DNA of 64,000 nucleotides, taken from the NCBI GenBank assembly GCA_017529865.1, contig JAFXNA010000048.1, positions 29,297 to 93,296 of the forward strand, in the 5' to 3' direction. Position 1 is the first letter of the stretch. Each line of letters begins with the position of its first letter. Source of the DNA: Bacteroidaceae bacterium (GTDB lineage: Bacteria > Bacteroidota > Bacteroidia > Bacteroidales > Bacteroidaceae). A model generated the notes under the pieces. That model ran no database searches. It was given only the letters and a program-made list of their open reading frames with translations, and had not been told where the DNA came from. A program made the translations under genes and the position numbers. Below are positions 1-9,293 of this stretch, piece by piece.

Positions 1-206
1 ACAGAGCTTTGTAGAGCGTCGGCATCTTGGGCTTCTACATCACCGGCAATTTCATCGAGCAGTTGGTTCAGATCGTCATCGACAATTGCGTCAATTTCGG
101 CAGTTGTCAGTGAGTCTTGGACTGAATTAGCGGATGTGCTGCTGTTTGTGCAAGCAACGAATGTTGTAGCAAGAGCTACGGTAACAATCACTAGAATTTT
201 CTTCAT
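1..206 (-). CDS. Small acidic lipoprotein, C-terminus outside window
   Basis: Only the first 68 residues are visible because the gene runs off the left edge. The start at 206 gives M-K-K-I-L-V followed by a hydrophobic stretch and a lipobox F-V-A-C, so the product should be exported and lipidated. The mature part is rich in Asp, Glu, Ser and Ala, with no recognisable domain. A TAnnTTTG box lies about 53 bp upstream on the same strand. The layout (KK start, lipobox, short acidic tail) is like the 58-residue lipoprotein at 58680-58856. Function unknown. Confidence 0.75.
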   Translation of the reverse strand, partial: MKKILVIVTVALATTFVACTNSSTSANSVQDSLTTAEIDAIVDDDLNQLLDEIAGDVEAQDADALQSS

Positions 207-258
207 AATGCAATTCGTTTAAAAGTTAATACCAGAATGTCCATTTGAAACTTCGCTG

Positions 259-266
259 CAAAAATA
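259..266 (-). promoter_or_regulatory. Bacteroidetes -7 box for the 1-206 lipoprotein
   Basis: Read on the minus strand this is TATTTTTG, matching the Bacteroidetes TAnnTTTG consensus, placed about 53 bp before the start codon. Confidence 0.6.
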
Positions 267-341
267 GTTATTTTCCGTGAACAATACAAATAAAATTTGA
301 TACTTTTTAATAATAATCCTTGTTAATTCTTTTTTTTTTAT

Positions 342-349
342 TAATTTTG
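342..349 (+). promoter_or_regulatory. -7 box for the sensor kinase cluster
   Basis: TAATTTTG matches the TAnnTTTG consensus. Transcription would begin near 355, leaving a very short leader before the first kinase start at 369. It is the only clear -7 box seen before the four kinase genes, so the cluster is probably one operon. Confidence 0.65.
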
Positions 350-368
350 CAGGCAATCTGTGTGCTTT

Positions 369-2282
369 ATGAGTCGTATATTACATATTAGAACGAGTTT
401 GGCTATTTTGCTGATAATGCTTTTGCCGGTTCTTGTGATCGGTTGCCGTCAAGGTGGCCGGTATGTGGGTAAAATGCATAGTATTGTGGTTTTCCACTCT
501 TGGTCCGAAAGAGGAGAAGAGGGAGAACCGTTTACAAAGACGTTGGACGAGGCATTGGATTATTATGGCGTTCATGCAAACGTACACCATATTTATTTGG
601 ATATGATTCGTCATACTCCGGAAGACATCGACCGGAACGATTGGCCTGCCTATCGTGATTCTTTGAAGCGATGGAAGCCCGAACTGATTCTAATGAACGA
701 CGATCCAGCTTTTGCGTGGATGATCCGAGGAGCTCACGATGAAGTGTTCAAGCATATACCTGTCGTGTTTGCCGGCATCAACAACCTGGACAATGAGGTG
801 TTGTACGACTATATGAACATCACGGGATTTGTGGACCAAATAGAAGTGGTGAAAGCCTGTGAGATGATTACCAAACTGACGGGTGAGACGACGATCGTTG
901 TCGAACTCGACAATTCTCAGCATGACCGTCTGATAGGTGAGACAATCCGTCGTGAACTGGCCGAGAACAATGAGTTTGTCGATAACAGCGACTTCCATCT
1001 CGACATCAATTCACCTGCATATCAGGATTCCATTCGTGGCAAGACTTGTGTGATGATGGTGTCGTGTCAGAATCCTTCACAGTTTGTCGCGCCAGCCAGA
1101 AAGGAAAGGAGCATCGCGACAGTGAAAGAGATGATGAAGAAAGCATCAAACTACACCTACCTGCAAGTAAAATATGATGTCTATAGTAATACGCTGCAAG
1201 ACCGAAGCGGCAAACCGATGTTTACCTGTATACGCGAACAGTTCAACAATCCGGAAGACATCCGGGTGATAGGAGGCTATTTTACCGATTTGCGTACCCA
1301 GATCTACGAACAGGCGCAATATGTGGCAGCCATTCTGGAGGATGGTCAGCAGCCCGACCAGATGCCCGTATCAATTCACGATAAGGAGTATTTGATAGAT
1401 CACAATGCCATTAGTAAGCTCAATGCGGAAAACCGTCAGTTCGATTTATTCTCCGGTCTGCGTGAAGTATTGGTCGAGGGGTGGGGCGAGGATTACAATA
1501 TTATCAACACACCGTTCTATTTGAAAAACCGACGATATTGGATCGGTGGAGTCCTACTCTTTCTTGTTATCGTGAGTGTAGTAGGAACATGGCTATTTAA
1601 ACTTATCAATAAACGACTGAAGGCATACCGCACTCGCCTCAATGAAGAGATGGAAGCTGCGCTTGATATGCGTCGTAATATCCTGTCGGATGCTGATTCA
1701 ACAGTCTGGAAATTCACCCATAGCAATGTGGAGTTTCCTGCCGAATTTGCGAAACAACATGGCATTCGGCGGAAGATGAAGTTTTCGGAGTTCGAAAAGC
1801 ATATACATCCAGACAACCTTGAAGAGTGGAACCGTTTGAAGAACTACCGCACCGATTTGGGGCGTCGTCGCATACGCTTGCAGTTGGAGTTTCAGCCCGG
1901 TAAGGGCTGGCATTGGTACGACATCATCTACAACGTAACCACAGAGTCCAGTTTCCGCTGGGAATTGAGTGGACTGATCGTCAGTGTCGACGATTTGATG
2001 AATCAGAAGCAACAATTGGTCGATGCTGTGAAAGAGGCAAAGGAGGTCGAACTGAAGGAGAAGTTCCTGGCAAACTTCCGACATATCCTAAAAGAACCGT
2101 TGAAGGTAGTGTTAGAGAATGCCCGAAAAGTCATAGACCGACAAAGAGCAAATACCCCCGAGCAGTTAGAAGAGTATAATAAGCAACTTCACCGTGGAGC
2201 CACCGAACTGATTACGAATATTGACTCACTTGTGGCAGAGGTACAACCAGTTGTTGAAACCTTAGGTGAAGACAAGAAATAA
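369..2282 (+). CDS. Lipidated sensor kinase-like protein with H-box but no ATPase domain
   Basis: First of four tandem paralogues. The start at ATG 369 gives a lipoprotein signal ending in lipobox V-I-G-C (Cys26); a GTG at 360 is in frame but sits almost at the transcription start. Residues about 30-385 look like a periplasmic substrate-binding fold of the ABC sub-bind type, followed by one membrane helix near 390-410 and a cytoplasmic linker. A degenerate H-box F-R-H-I-L-K-E-P-L keeps the phospho-acceptor histidine (His572), but Glu after it is Ile and Arg is Lys. The protein stops about 65 residues later, with no N, G1 or G2 box, so it cannot bind ATP as a normal kinase. It is either a dedicated phospho-acceptor for its neighbours or a decayed kinase. 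The next gene starts 26 bp on. Confidence 0.8.
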   Translation: MSRILHIRTSLAILLIMLLPVLVIGCRQGGRYVGKMHSIVVFHSWSERGEEGEPFTKTLDEALDYYGVHANVHHIYLDMIRHTPEDIDRNDWPAYRDSLKRWKPELILMNDDPAFAWMIRGAHDEVFKHIPVVFAGINNLDNEVLYDYMNITGFVDQIEVVKACEMITKLTGETTIVVELDNSQHDRLIGETIRRELAENNEFVDNSDFHLDINSPAYQDSIRGKTCVMMVSCQNPSQFVAPARKERSIATVKEMMKKASNYTYLQVKYDVYSNTLQDRSGKPMFTCIREQFNNPEDIRVIGGYFTDLRTQIYEQAQYVAAILEDGQQPDQMPVSIHDKEYLIDHNAISKLNAENRQFDLFSGLREVLVEGWGEDYNIINTPFYLKNRRYWIGGVLLFLVIVSVVGTWLFKLINKRLKAYRTRLNEEMEAALDMRRNILSDADSTVWKFTHSNVEFPAEFAKQHGIRRKMKFSEFEKHIHPDNLEEWNRLKNYRTDLGRRRIRLQLEFQPGKGWHWYDIIYNVTTESSFRWELSGLIVSVDDLMNQKQQLVDAVKEAKEVELKEKFLANFRHILKEPLKVVLENARKVIDRQRANTPEQLEEYNKQLHRGATELITNIDSLVAEVQPVVETLGEDKK

Positions 2283-2308
2283 TAGACAGTTGATACTTCA
2301 GAACGATC

Positions 2309-4603
2309 ATGAAGAAGACTTTATACATATTACGAAGTGTGATGATGACGGCATTCATTGTTGGATTACTGTATGGGTGTAAACCCAACCACCCTGTGAA
2401 TGTGTTGGTCGTGCATCAATTTGATGAAGAGATGGTAACGTATGATTCGTTCGACCAGACGATCGTCGACGAATTCAACGATTTCGGCTATCAGCCCCAC
2501 ATCATTAACTTCTACATGAATCTGGAAGATCAGGCACACATGGATTGCCATAAACTGCTGGCTGAGATGAGCGATTCACTCCGCAAGCTCAATTGGAAGC
2601 CCGACATCATACTGGTTGAGGGCGATCGTTCTTTGCGTCAATGGCATCTGCCTGCTAACGACACAATTCTCTCATGGCGCGACGATGCCATTTCGGTCTA
2701 TGGAGGTATTCACTTCAATGATATGCGAGGCGTCAGTAAGCTCAAGAACAACTATCTTATTACCGACCCAAAGAATATGCGTCTCAATCTTGAACTCATA
2801 TCTAGGATGACCGGTAGCAGGATTGTAGCAGTGGAACTCGACCACTACCATGAAGACTCATTAATCTATGCCCAAATCAATCACCAATTGGGTAAGAACC
2901 CCTATGCCGTTCAGAAGACCCCTGACGGCTATGTAACTGGTGAGTTGAAGCCAGTCATCTATTGTAACGACACATTTTCCATCCGTTTTTATTCGGCAGA
3001 ATGGAACGAAGAGCGAGTCAATGGTCAATCCACCATGTCCGATAGTCTCCAAGCCGATTCACCGATGACGCCCGTCGACACGAATAGTCAGACCGATCTC
3101 GACCGTATGTATCAGAATGCATGGAGATATCCGGTACTGGTGCCGAAGAAAGATGTGTGGTGCGAGGCGATTGCCAGCAAGACCCACCGTCCGCAGTTCA
3201 CTACATGCCGTGAACTGTTCAACGATGGAAAAGGCTCCTATCTTTGCGGTTACTTCACCGGCTATCCCACGATGGCGCATGATATGGTGAAAACAGCAGT
3301 CGGTGCATACGAGGGAAAGAAAGTCCCCAAGTACCAGATGCACGAGCAGAATGCCTATATGGACTATATGGCGATGGAGCGGTTGGGTATGAAATACAAC
3401 GACTACAAGGACGACTTCATCATCGTAAACGCATCGACGAAGGTGACAAACCCACTATTGTATAGTTTAGTGACGATAGGCAATTTCCTTTGGGTCGTTC
3501 TGTTGATAGTCGGCATCACCCTGCTATGGTTGAAGAGCCATAAGGACTCCATTCGTAATCTCTCTGCGATGGTTGACGAAGAACGTGAGATGAATCAGTT
3601 GGCCATCGATGCATCAGGTAACTTCTATATCTCATCGTTGAAAGGTATCGAACGGGTGCTTGACAGTATGGGTCCCGACCAAGAGGCCTGTAAGGCAGAA
3701 ATCCAGCAGTCATTAAACGAAATGGGAACTCATACCCATACATATCGTATTCGGGCAGCGATGGATGAGGAGAAAAACATGGCATGGTGGTCGTTGCGTT
3801 ATATTGTCAATTACAATACCGACACCGGATTCAGTTTGAAGGGATATCTGTTGAATGTCAACGACGATGTGAATTTTGCCCATTCGATGCAGCAGATCCA
3901 GAAAATAGCCGACGAAACCAAGCGGACGGAAGGTTTCCTATGGACGATGGCACACGAGATACGCACACCATTGAACTCTATCGTAGGTTTTTGCGATGTG
4001 ATAAAGATGATGGGCACAGAGATGAGTGAATCCGAGCGTGAACAGATGGTGCAGGGGATTGAGTCGAACAATCAGCTGCTTGAGCATATAGTCGACGATA
4101 TAGATGAACTTTCGCATGTTGTGTCGGACGAAGTAGTATATGAGAAACAGCGTATAGAAGTAGGGGCTTTAGTTGATGAATTATATGAGAGCAGCAAACA
4201 GCGGTTTGAGCAAAAGGGCCTTAAGTTCTATTTGGTGAAAGGACGTGGCAGTGTTCATGTCATAGCCGACCGCAGAAGATTATACGACACCATGTACCAA
4301 TTGGTAGATAATGCTCTAAAGTTTACCAAAGAGGGCAGTGCTGCCATAGGTTGGGAATACAATCTTGATACGGGCAATGTCGAATTGTTTGTAGAAGATA
4401 GCGGTGTTGGTATTCCAGAGGATGATCTCTCACTGATATATGACATGTTCTGGAAGAAAGATACCTTTGTCCCTGGTGTCGGCATTGGCCTTTCTCTTGC
4501 TAAAGCATATACCGAGGCGATGGGTGGCACATTGACTGTCATCAGTGAGTTGGGAATAGGAAGCCGTTTTATTGTGGTACTTAAAGAGACAGAAACAGCA
4601 TGA
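2309..4603 (+). CDS. Lipidated periplasmic-binding-domain sensor histidine kinase, complete core
   Basis: Second paralogue, 764 residues. It has a signal peptide with lipobox L-Y-G-C (Cys24), a periplasmic binding-like domain to about residue 385, one membrane helix near 388-408, then a canonical HisKA motif M-A-H-E-I-R-T-P-L with His549. The HATPase domain is complete: N-box D-N-A-L-K-F-T, G1 D-S-G-V-G-I-P and G2 G-I-G-L-S-L-A-K. It is the only one of the four with an unaltered kinase core. There is no receiver and no AraC-type DNA-binding domain, so it is not a hybrid two-component system, and no partner regulator is nearby. Its stop overlaps the next start in ATGA, implying translational coupling. 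The ligand is unknown; the GH51 gene downstream hints at a sugar but does not prove it. Confidence 0.85.
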   Translation: MKKTLYILRSVMMTAFIVGLLYGCKPNHPVNVLVVHQFDEEMVTYDSFDQTIVDEFNDFGYQPHIINFYMNLEDQAHMDCHKLLAEMSDSLRKLNWKPDIILVEGDRSLRQWHLPANDTILSWRDDAISVYGGIHFNDMRGVSKLKNNYLITDPKNMRLNLELISRMTGSRIVAVELDHYHEDSLIYAQINHQLGKNPYAVQKTPDGYVTGELKPVIYCNDTFSIRFYSAEWNEERVNGQSTMSDSLQADSPMTPVDTNSQTDLDRMYQNAWRYPVLVPKKDVWCEAIASKTHRPQFTTCRELFNDGKGSYLCGYFTGYPTMAHDMVKTAVGAYEGKKVPKYQMHEQNAYMDYMAMERLGMKYNDYKDDFIIVNASTKVTNPLLYSLVTIGNFLWVVLLIVGITLLWLKSHKDSIRNLSAMVDEEREMNQLAIDASGNFYISSLKGIERVLDSMGPDQEACKAEIQQSLNEMGTHTHTYRIRAAMDEEKNMAWWSLRYIVNYNTDTGFSLKGYLLNVNDDVNFAHSMQQIQKIADETKRTEGFLWTMAHEIRTPLNSIVGFCDVIKMMGTEMSESEREQMVQGIESNNQLLEHIVDDIDELSHVVSDEVVYEKQRIEVGALVDELYESSKQRFEQKGLKFYLVKGRGSVHVIADRRRLYDTMYQLVDNALKFTKEGSAAIGWEYNLDTGNVELFVEDSGVGIPEDDLSLIYDMFWKKDTFVPGVGIGLSLAKAYTEAMGGTLTVISELGIGSRFIVVLKETETA

Positions 4604-6984
4604 ATTGGACGAAATACATATCTTTGACAATTGTCTTCACTGTTCTTTTGTTTGTGGCATGTGATTGGGGAAACAAGAACGATACACATGCTTTCCGTAT
4701 TCTTGTCGTGCACTCTAATGACAGCATTGGAGAGGATGGCGCTCCATATCGGGATTACATGAAAAAATGTTTCGATGAAGAAGGTATCCAAGCAGAGATT
4801 CGTCATTACTATGCTGATCTTATTCATACACCGCAACATGCTTTAATTGCCGATGGGCTGAAATTAATTGATAGACTGAAGGCTTTCGATCCTGACTTAA
4901 TAATTATCGATGGTGATGGAATGTTGGAAGTCGTTACGAAAGATAGTAGTCACAGTAGCCCAGAGTTGGAAGCAGCCAAAAAAGCTGTTTTTTGCAAGAA
5001 ACCCATAGTATTTGGAGGAGTAAACTTTTTCAAACGTGACGTTTTGTCTTCTTATGATAATGTTACAGGTTTTGTGGAAGAAATCGACTTGAAGCGAAAT
5101 CTGGAAATTGTAAATAGAATTTCTGGCTGTCGCCATGTGTTGATAGAGATAGATCACTTTGCAAGCGATTCTTTGTTGTTGCAAGAACTGCGACGTCAGA
5201 TTCAGGATAAACGGTTTGTTGATAACTCCGATTTCCATGTTCGTAACCTGGACGAACAGGCATTGGCAAAAGATTATCCCGATAAAATCGTTGTAAGTTT
5301 TGTGTCTTCTGCAGAACCGGAAACAAATACCTATTTTGATGAAAATGATACGTCTATTAACTCTTGGGGGAGGAGTCGTGCTTTGTTAAGAGGTGTGCTT
5401 CATACGTTGAAAGGAAACTGGTTGTTACAGGTTAAGAACGATATTTTCAGTAATAGTTTCCTCCGTCACTCCGAACATCCTCAGTTTACTGCTATACGTG
5501 CTAAATTCAACAATCCGAGTGAAGTGCGTCTTTTGTGCGGCTATTTCTCTTCTATGGAAACGCAGGTGAAAGATGTGGTAGGATATGCGGTTCGAATCCT
5601 ACATGGAGAAAAACCAAAGGACTTGCTTGTCAAGGTTCATAAATCCGACTATTACATGGATTATAATGCCATGCGCAAATGGACGGTAACTCCGATGACC
5701 TATGATGATTTTAAGAGCGATTTTACCATTATTAATGCGCCGTTCAAGGTGCGTCATCCGTTCTTTCATTGGCTCTTTTTCTTCTTTATGACATTATTAG
5801 TCATTGGAGTTATTGTTTATCTTGTCTATTTCATGTTGACTTATGAGACAAATAATGAGCGTTTGATGACAAACATCATGCAACGTGAGAAGATTCGTCG
5901 TTTGATGCTGATACAATCGCAAAACTTGATTTATTGGTTTATTGATGACGGTGTTATCCGCCTACAGAAAGGATTTGCAGATAAATATAATCTACCTCAA
6001 GAGATGTCACTCGATGATTTTGGCAAATTAGTGATGATTGATAGTGTCTATTCCTGGAAGCTAATTACAGAATATGGTGATGAAACTGGTTCCAATAAGG
6101 TTAGATTACATTTACAATTAACGCCAGAGGAATGTCATTGGATAGAATTCCGTTTCAATTCCACTCACGAATCAAGCCGTAAACGTACATTGATGGGTAC
6201 AGCTGTGTTCAGCGATGAGGAAGTGAAGCAAGAACAGAAACTCGATCGTCTTAATGCAACTGCCAACGAGAGTGCTTTGCGTCAGTCGTTTTTAAGTAAC
6301 ATGAGTCATAGCATCCGTAATCCGTTGAATGCAGTGATGGGTTTCTCTCAGTTGATTGCAGCCGACGATATGCCGTTTAGTAAAGAAGAATTGCTGGAAT
6401 TCAATGCTCAGTTGAAGGAGAACGCTCATGCTATTGTACAAGCAATTGATGATACGTTGGAAGAGTCACGTATCGAAGTTGGCGAAGTGCAGTTGCATCC
6501 TATTGTTACACCTGCACGTGACTTTATGCACTCCATTTATCAGGCAAATCTTCTGATAATGCCGTCGCATCTTCAGTTGCGCCTGATGTGTGATGCCGAG
6601 GATGCATACGTCATGATGGCTCCTGCATATACTCGTACGGTCATAAATGCTTTTATCAACAATGCCATCAAGTTCACCGTGACTGGATATGTGGAAATTG
6701 GCTATACGGTGGAAATCGGAAAAGATGTGGTGAAATTCTATTGTAAGGATACGGGTATCGGTATCAGCAAAGAGAATCTACCACGTGTGTGGGAGCGCTA
6801 TTTCAAGGTGTTTGACTATGATAAGGGTACCGGATTGGGTCTTACTATCGCTAAGACCATCATAGAGAAAGAAGGTGGTGTGATTGGTGTTGATAGCCAA
6901 GAGGGCGTGGGCAGCACTTTCTGGTTTACACTGAAAAAGGTGGATGCCAACACCGTCTCACAGTTGGCTGAAGAACAAGAATAA
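4600..6984 (+). CDS. Lipidated periplasmic-binding-domain sensor histidine kinase, altered H-box
   Basis: Third paralogue, 794 residues. The signal peptide ends in lipobox F-V-A-C (Cys21); a binding-like domain, one membrane helix near 387-412 and a kinase core follow. The H-box reads M-S-H-S-I-R-N-P-L, with the phospho-acceptor His570 kept but the adjacent catalytic Glu replaced by Ser571. In HisKA kinases that acidic residue helps activate the histidine, so autokinase or phosphatase activity may be changed. The HATPase domain looks intact: N-N-A-I-K-F-T, D-T-G-I-G-I and G-T-G-L-G-L-T-I-A-K. The start ATG overlaps the previous stop by four bases. Confidence 0.83.
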   Translation: MNWTKYISLTIVFTVLLFVACDWGNKNDTHAFRILVVHSNDSIGEDGAPYRDYMKKCFDEEGIQAEIRHYYADLIHTPQHALIADGLKLIDRLKAFDPDLIIIDGDGMLEVVTKDSSHSSPELEAAKKAVFCKKPIVFGGVNFFKRDVLSSYDNVTGFVEEIDLKRNLEIVNRISGCRHVLIEIDHFASDSLLLQELRRQIQDKRFVDNSDFHVRNLDEQALAKDYPDKIVVSFVSSAEPETNTYFDENDTSINSWGRSRALLRGVLHTLKGNWLLQVKNDIFSNSFLRHSEHPQFTAIRAKFNNPSEVRLLCGYFSSMETQVKDVVGYAVRILHGEKPKDLLVKVHKSDYYMDYNAMRKWTVTPMTYDDFKSDFTIINAPFKVRHPFFHWLFFFFMTLLVIGVIVYLVYFMLTYETNNERLMTNIMQREKIRRLMLIQSQNLIYWFIDDGVIRLQKGFADKYNLPQEMSLDDFGKLVMIDSVYSWKLITEYGDETGSNKVRLHLQLTPEECHWIEFRFNSTHESSRKRTLMGTAVFSDEEVKQEQKLDRLNATANESALRQSFLSNMSHSIRNPLNAVMGFSQLIAADDMPFSKEELLEFNAQLKENAHAIVQAIDDTLEESRIEVGEVQLHPIVTPARDFMHSIYQANLLIMPSHLQLRLMCDAEDAYVMMAPAYTRTVINAFINNAIKFTVTGYVEIGYTVEIGKDVVKFYCKDTGIGISKENLPRVWERYFKVFDYDKGTGLGLTIAKTIIEKEGGVIGVDSQEGVGSTFWFTLKKVDANTVSQLAEEQE

Positions 6985-6997
6985 ATGTGCAGAACGA

Positions 6998-9232
6998 ATG
7001 AAAAGAACGATTATAAATACAATTGTGGTCGTCCTCGCTGCTGTATTGCTGGGGGGGCTGTCGGCGTGTAAGAATGAGCTTTCGCAACGTAAGAACGTCC
7101 TTATCGTATTGAGCTATGACGATCAGCACCGCCAGTATGCCGGTTTCATCGACGAAGTGGAGGATGCAATAGAGAACGGTGGTTACATAGCCGACACGAA
7201 GGTCGTCTATATGGACCTTGAGTATTCGCCCGATGCTGCATATGATGTGTTGCAACAGATGAACGATTCGTTGGAACGCATGGGATGGATTCCTGATGTC
7301 ATTATTTCGGAAAACGACCGTACGGGGGGCATCCTTCTGTCGGAACGTGGTACACGCTATTTTAATATGACGAATACTCCGGTGGTGCTTGGCTCCATTC
7401 ATTTCCCACAGGTTTTCAGCTTGCAGGGACGTCCGAATATATGTATGTGGACCGACCCGATAGATTTTTATGAGAATATAAAGTTAGCGACTACATTGTC
7501 GAGTAAGAACCATGTCCAGATAGAGCTTGACAACTATATATATGACGTGTTGATTCGCCGTGAGTTGTTTGAAGATATCGGTCGCCCTCCGTTTGTCGTT
7601 AATGAGAATGGTAGGTTGGGCGAAATCAACGACCAGATACTGGCCGATCGCTACAAAGACAGTATTGTCGTTTCTATCCTCAAAATTGATAATGGTGTGT
7701 ATGATATTAAGCATCCGACGGACTCCATTGTCAGGCGTCGCGAACAAGTCCGCTCTTTCCTCAAACTGTCGAGCAAATACCCGAGCCTTGTTGTAAAAAA
7801 GGACCTTTATGGCGATGCTATTGCTAATAAGTCGAATCATCCGCAGTTTACGTGCATAACTTCGGACTTCGCGGATGGTATGGGAAGTTACTTGGCAGGC
7901 TACTTTGCCAATTACAAGACAATAGCTCATGATTGCGGATTCACGGCCGCACGCATTTTTAATGGCGCGAATCCTGCAAGTCTCAGTGGAAAGACCCATA
8001 GGAAGTACTTCTGGATGGATTACGATGCTATGCAGAAATTAGGTATGTCATACGATGACTATAAGGATAAATACCGAATTGTCAATGCACCGTATGAGGT
8101 GGAACATCCGACTCTCTTTCTCATCATCAATATCGTAGTCGTTGTCTTTATACTGCTCATTCTGTTCGGTTTGTGGCTTGTCGTTCAAAAGATAAGAAAG
8201 CATCTGGTGGAGAAAAAACTTGAGGTAATCGCCCGTTCACGTAACATTAGCCGACTCTGTCTGAATAGCATTGAAAATATGCCGATTGAAACAGTTGAAG
8301 ATATCGAGAAATATCTTTCGCTATCTCATCCTGAGAGTAAGCCGGAGATTGACCTAGTACGCGACAGCCTTGGAAAACCGGGCAGTTATAGCTACCTCAT
8401 CTATTGTGCACCAAAGGGTGATGAACAATACCAATGGTGGGAGTTTCGATATGATATCACTCCTTCGGGTGCTATCGGATTGGTTATCAATAAACAGGAT
8501 TCCGTGTTGTTGCAGGAACGAGTTGAACAGGTGAAGAGAAATAGCAAGGAGGCGAGTCGTAAGGAAACCTTCTTCAACAACCTTAGCAAAGAACTCAAGA
8601 AGCCTTTAGACGATATTTGCAATGCTTGCGATAAGCTTGTTAATGCTGATTTGGCGGAAAAGGAACGTAAGAACGTATTGGCGACATTGAAGAACAGAAG
8701 TGAATTTGCTGCACAGGAAATTGGCGATATTCTTCTTTTCTCACGTATTGAGTCAGGACGTGTCCGCTATATGATTACAGAGAAAGAGGCTGGCGCATTC
8801 TTGGAGCCATTCTACCGAGAGATTGCTCCTAAGGTGCCGGCCAATCTGACGTTTGTTTTCATTCCGGGCCGTCCAAAGGTATTCCCAAAGGCTGATTACG
8901 ACCGACTTCGCAATGTGCTGACCCAATTTGTGCTGAATGCCGTTAAGTTCACGAAGAAAGGTGAAATTATGATGGGATGGAGGTATTATCTTGATTCGCA
9001 TGAGTGTGAGTTCTTTGTCGAGGATACGGGTGTGGGTATATCAAATGAGGTTAAGGATAAACTCTTCGACCTTTTCTGGAAAGCCGACGAAGTATCCGAG
9101 GGAATCGGATTAGGACTTAATATCTGTCGTAGCCTTGCCGAAGCGATGAAGGGCCGTATCACTGTGGGTAGCATCCCGGGTAAGGGTAGCCGCTTCAGCA
9201 TTTGGCTCCCGGCAAGAGCAGAAGGACAATAG
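6998..9232 (+). CDS. Lipidated sensor kinase paralogue lacking the phospho-acceptor histidine
   Basis: Fourth paralogue, 744 residues from ATG 6998, 13 bp after the previous stop. A longer in-frame start near 6944 would lie inside the preceding gene and place about 18 residues before the signal peptide, so it was not used. The lipobox is L-S-A-C (Cys24); the binding-like domain is followed by a membrane helix near 371-395. At the H-box the sequence is L-S-K-E-L-K-K-P-L: Lys531 stands where the histidine should be. The HATPase domain is fully preserved (N-A-V-K-F-T, D-T-G-V-G-I-S, G-I-G-L-G-L-N-I-C-R). This copy could bind and hydrolyse ATP but not phosphorylate itself; it could act in trans on the histidine of a sister protein. 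Confidence 0.83.
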   Translation: MKRTIINTIVVVLAAVLLGGLSACKNELSQRKNVLIVLSYDDQHRQYAGFIDEVEDAIENGGYIADTKVVYMDLEYSPDAAYDVLQQMNDSLERMGWIPDVIISENDRTGGILLSERGTRYFNMTNTPVVLGSIHFPQVFSLQGRPNICMWTDPIDFYENIKLATTLSSKNHVQIELDNYIYDVLIRRELFEDIGRPPFVVNENGRLGEINDQILADRYKDSIVVSILKIDNGVYDIKHPTDSIVRRREQVRSFLKLSSKYPSLVVKKDLYGDAIANKSNHPQFTCITSDFADGMGSYLAGYFANYKTIAHDCGFTAARIFNGANPASLSGKTHRKYFWMDYDAMQKLGMSYDDYKDKYRIVNAPYEVEHPTLFLIINIVVVVFILLILFGLWLVVQKIRKHLVEKKLEVIARSRNISRLCLNSIENMPIETVEDIEKYLSLSHPESKPEIDLVRDSLGKPGSYSYLIYCAPKGDEQYQWWEFRYDITPSGAIGLVINKQDSVLLQERVEQVKRNSKEASRKETFFNNLSKELKKPLDDICNACDKLVNADLAEKERKNVLATLKNRSEFAAQEIGDILLFSRIESGRVRYMITEKEAGAFLEPFYREIAPKVPANLTFVFIPGRPKVFPKADYDRLRNVLTQFVLNAVKFTKKGEIMMGWRYYLDSHECEFFVEDTGVGISNEVKDKLFDLFWKADEVSEGIGLGLNICRSLAEAMKGRITVGSIPGKGSRFSIWLPARAEGQ

Positions 9233-9293
9233 CCATTCGCTATTTTTTCCCATTTTTACATTATATACTAACCCCATTACAAAATCATTATTT

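Noticed and set aside
4255..4839. Minus-strand frame of 194 codons across the second and third kinase genes
   Set aside because: Opposite strand of two well-supported kinase genes, no motif and no promoter.
6944..6997. Upstream start for the fourth kinase
   Set aside because: It would place 18 extra residues before a lipoprotein signal and lies inside the preceding gene; ATG 6998 gives a standard signal.
369..9232. Hybrid two-component systems of the Bacteroides type
   Set aside because: No receiver, no AraC-type DNA-binding domain and no Reg_prop propeller; only a binding-like domain plus kinase core.
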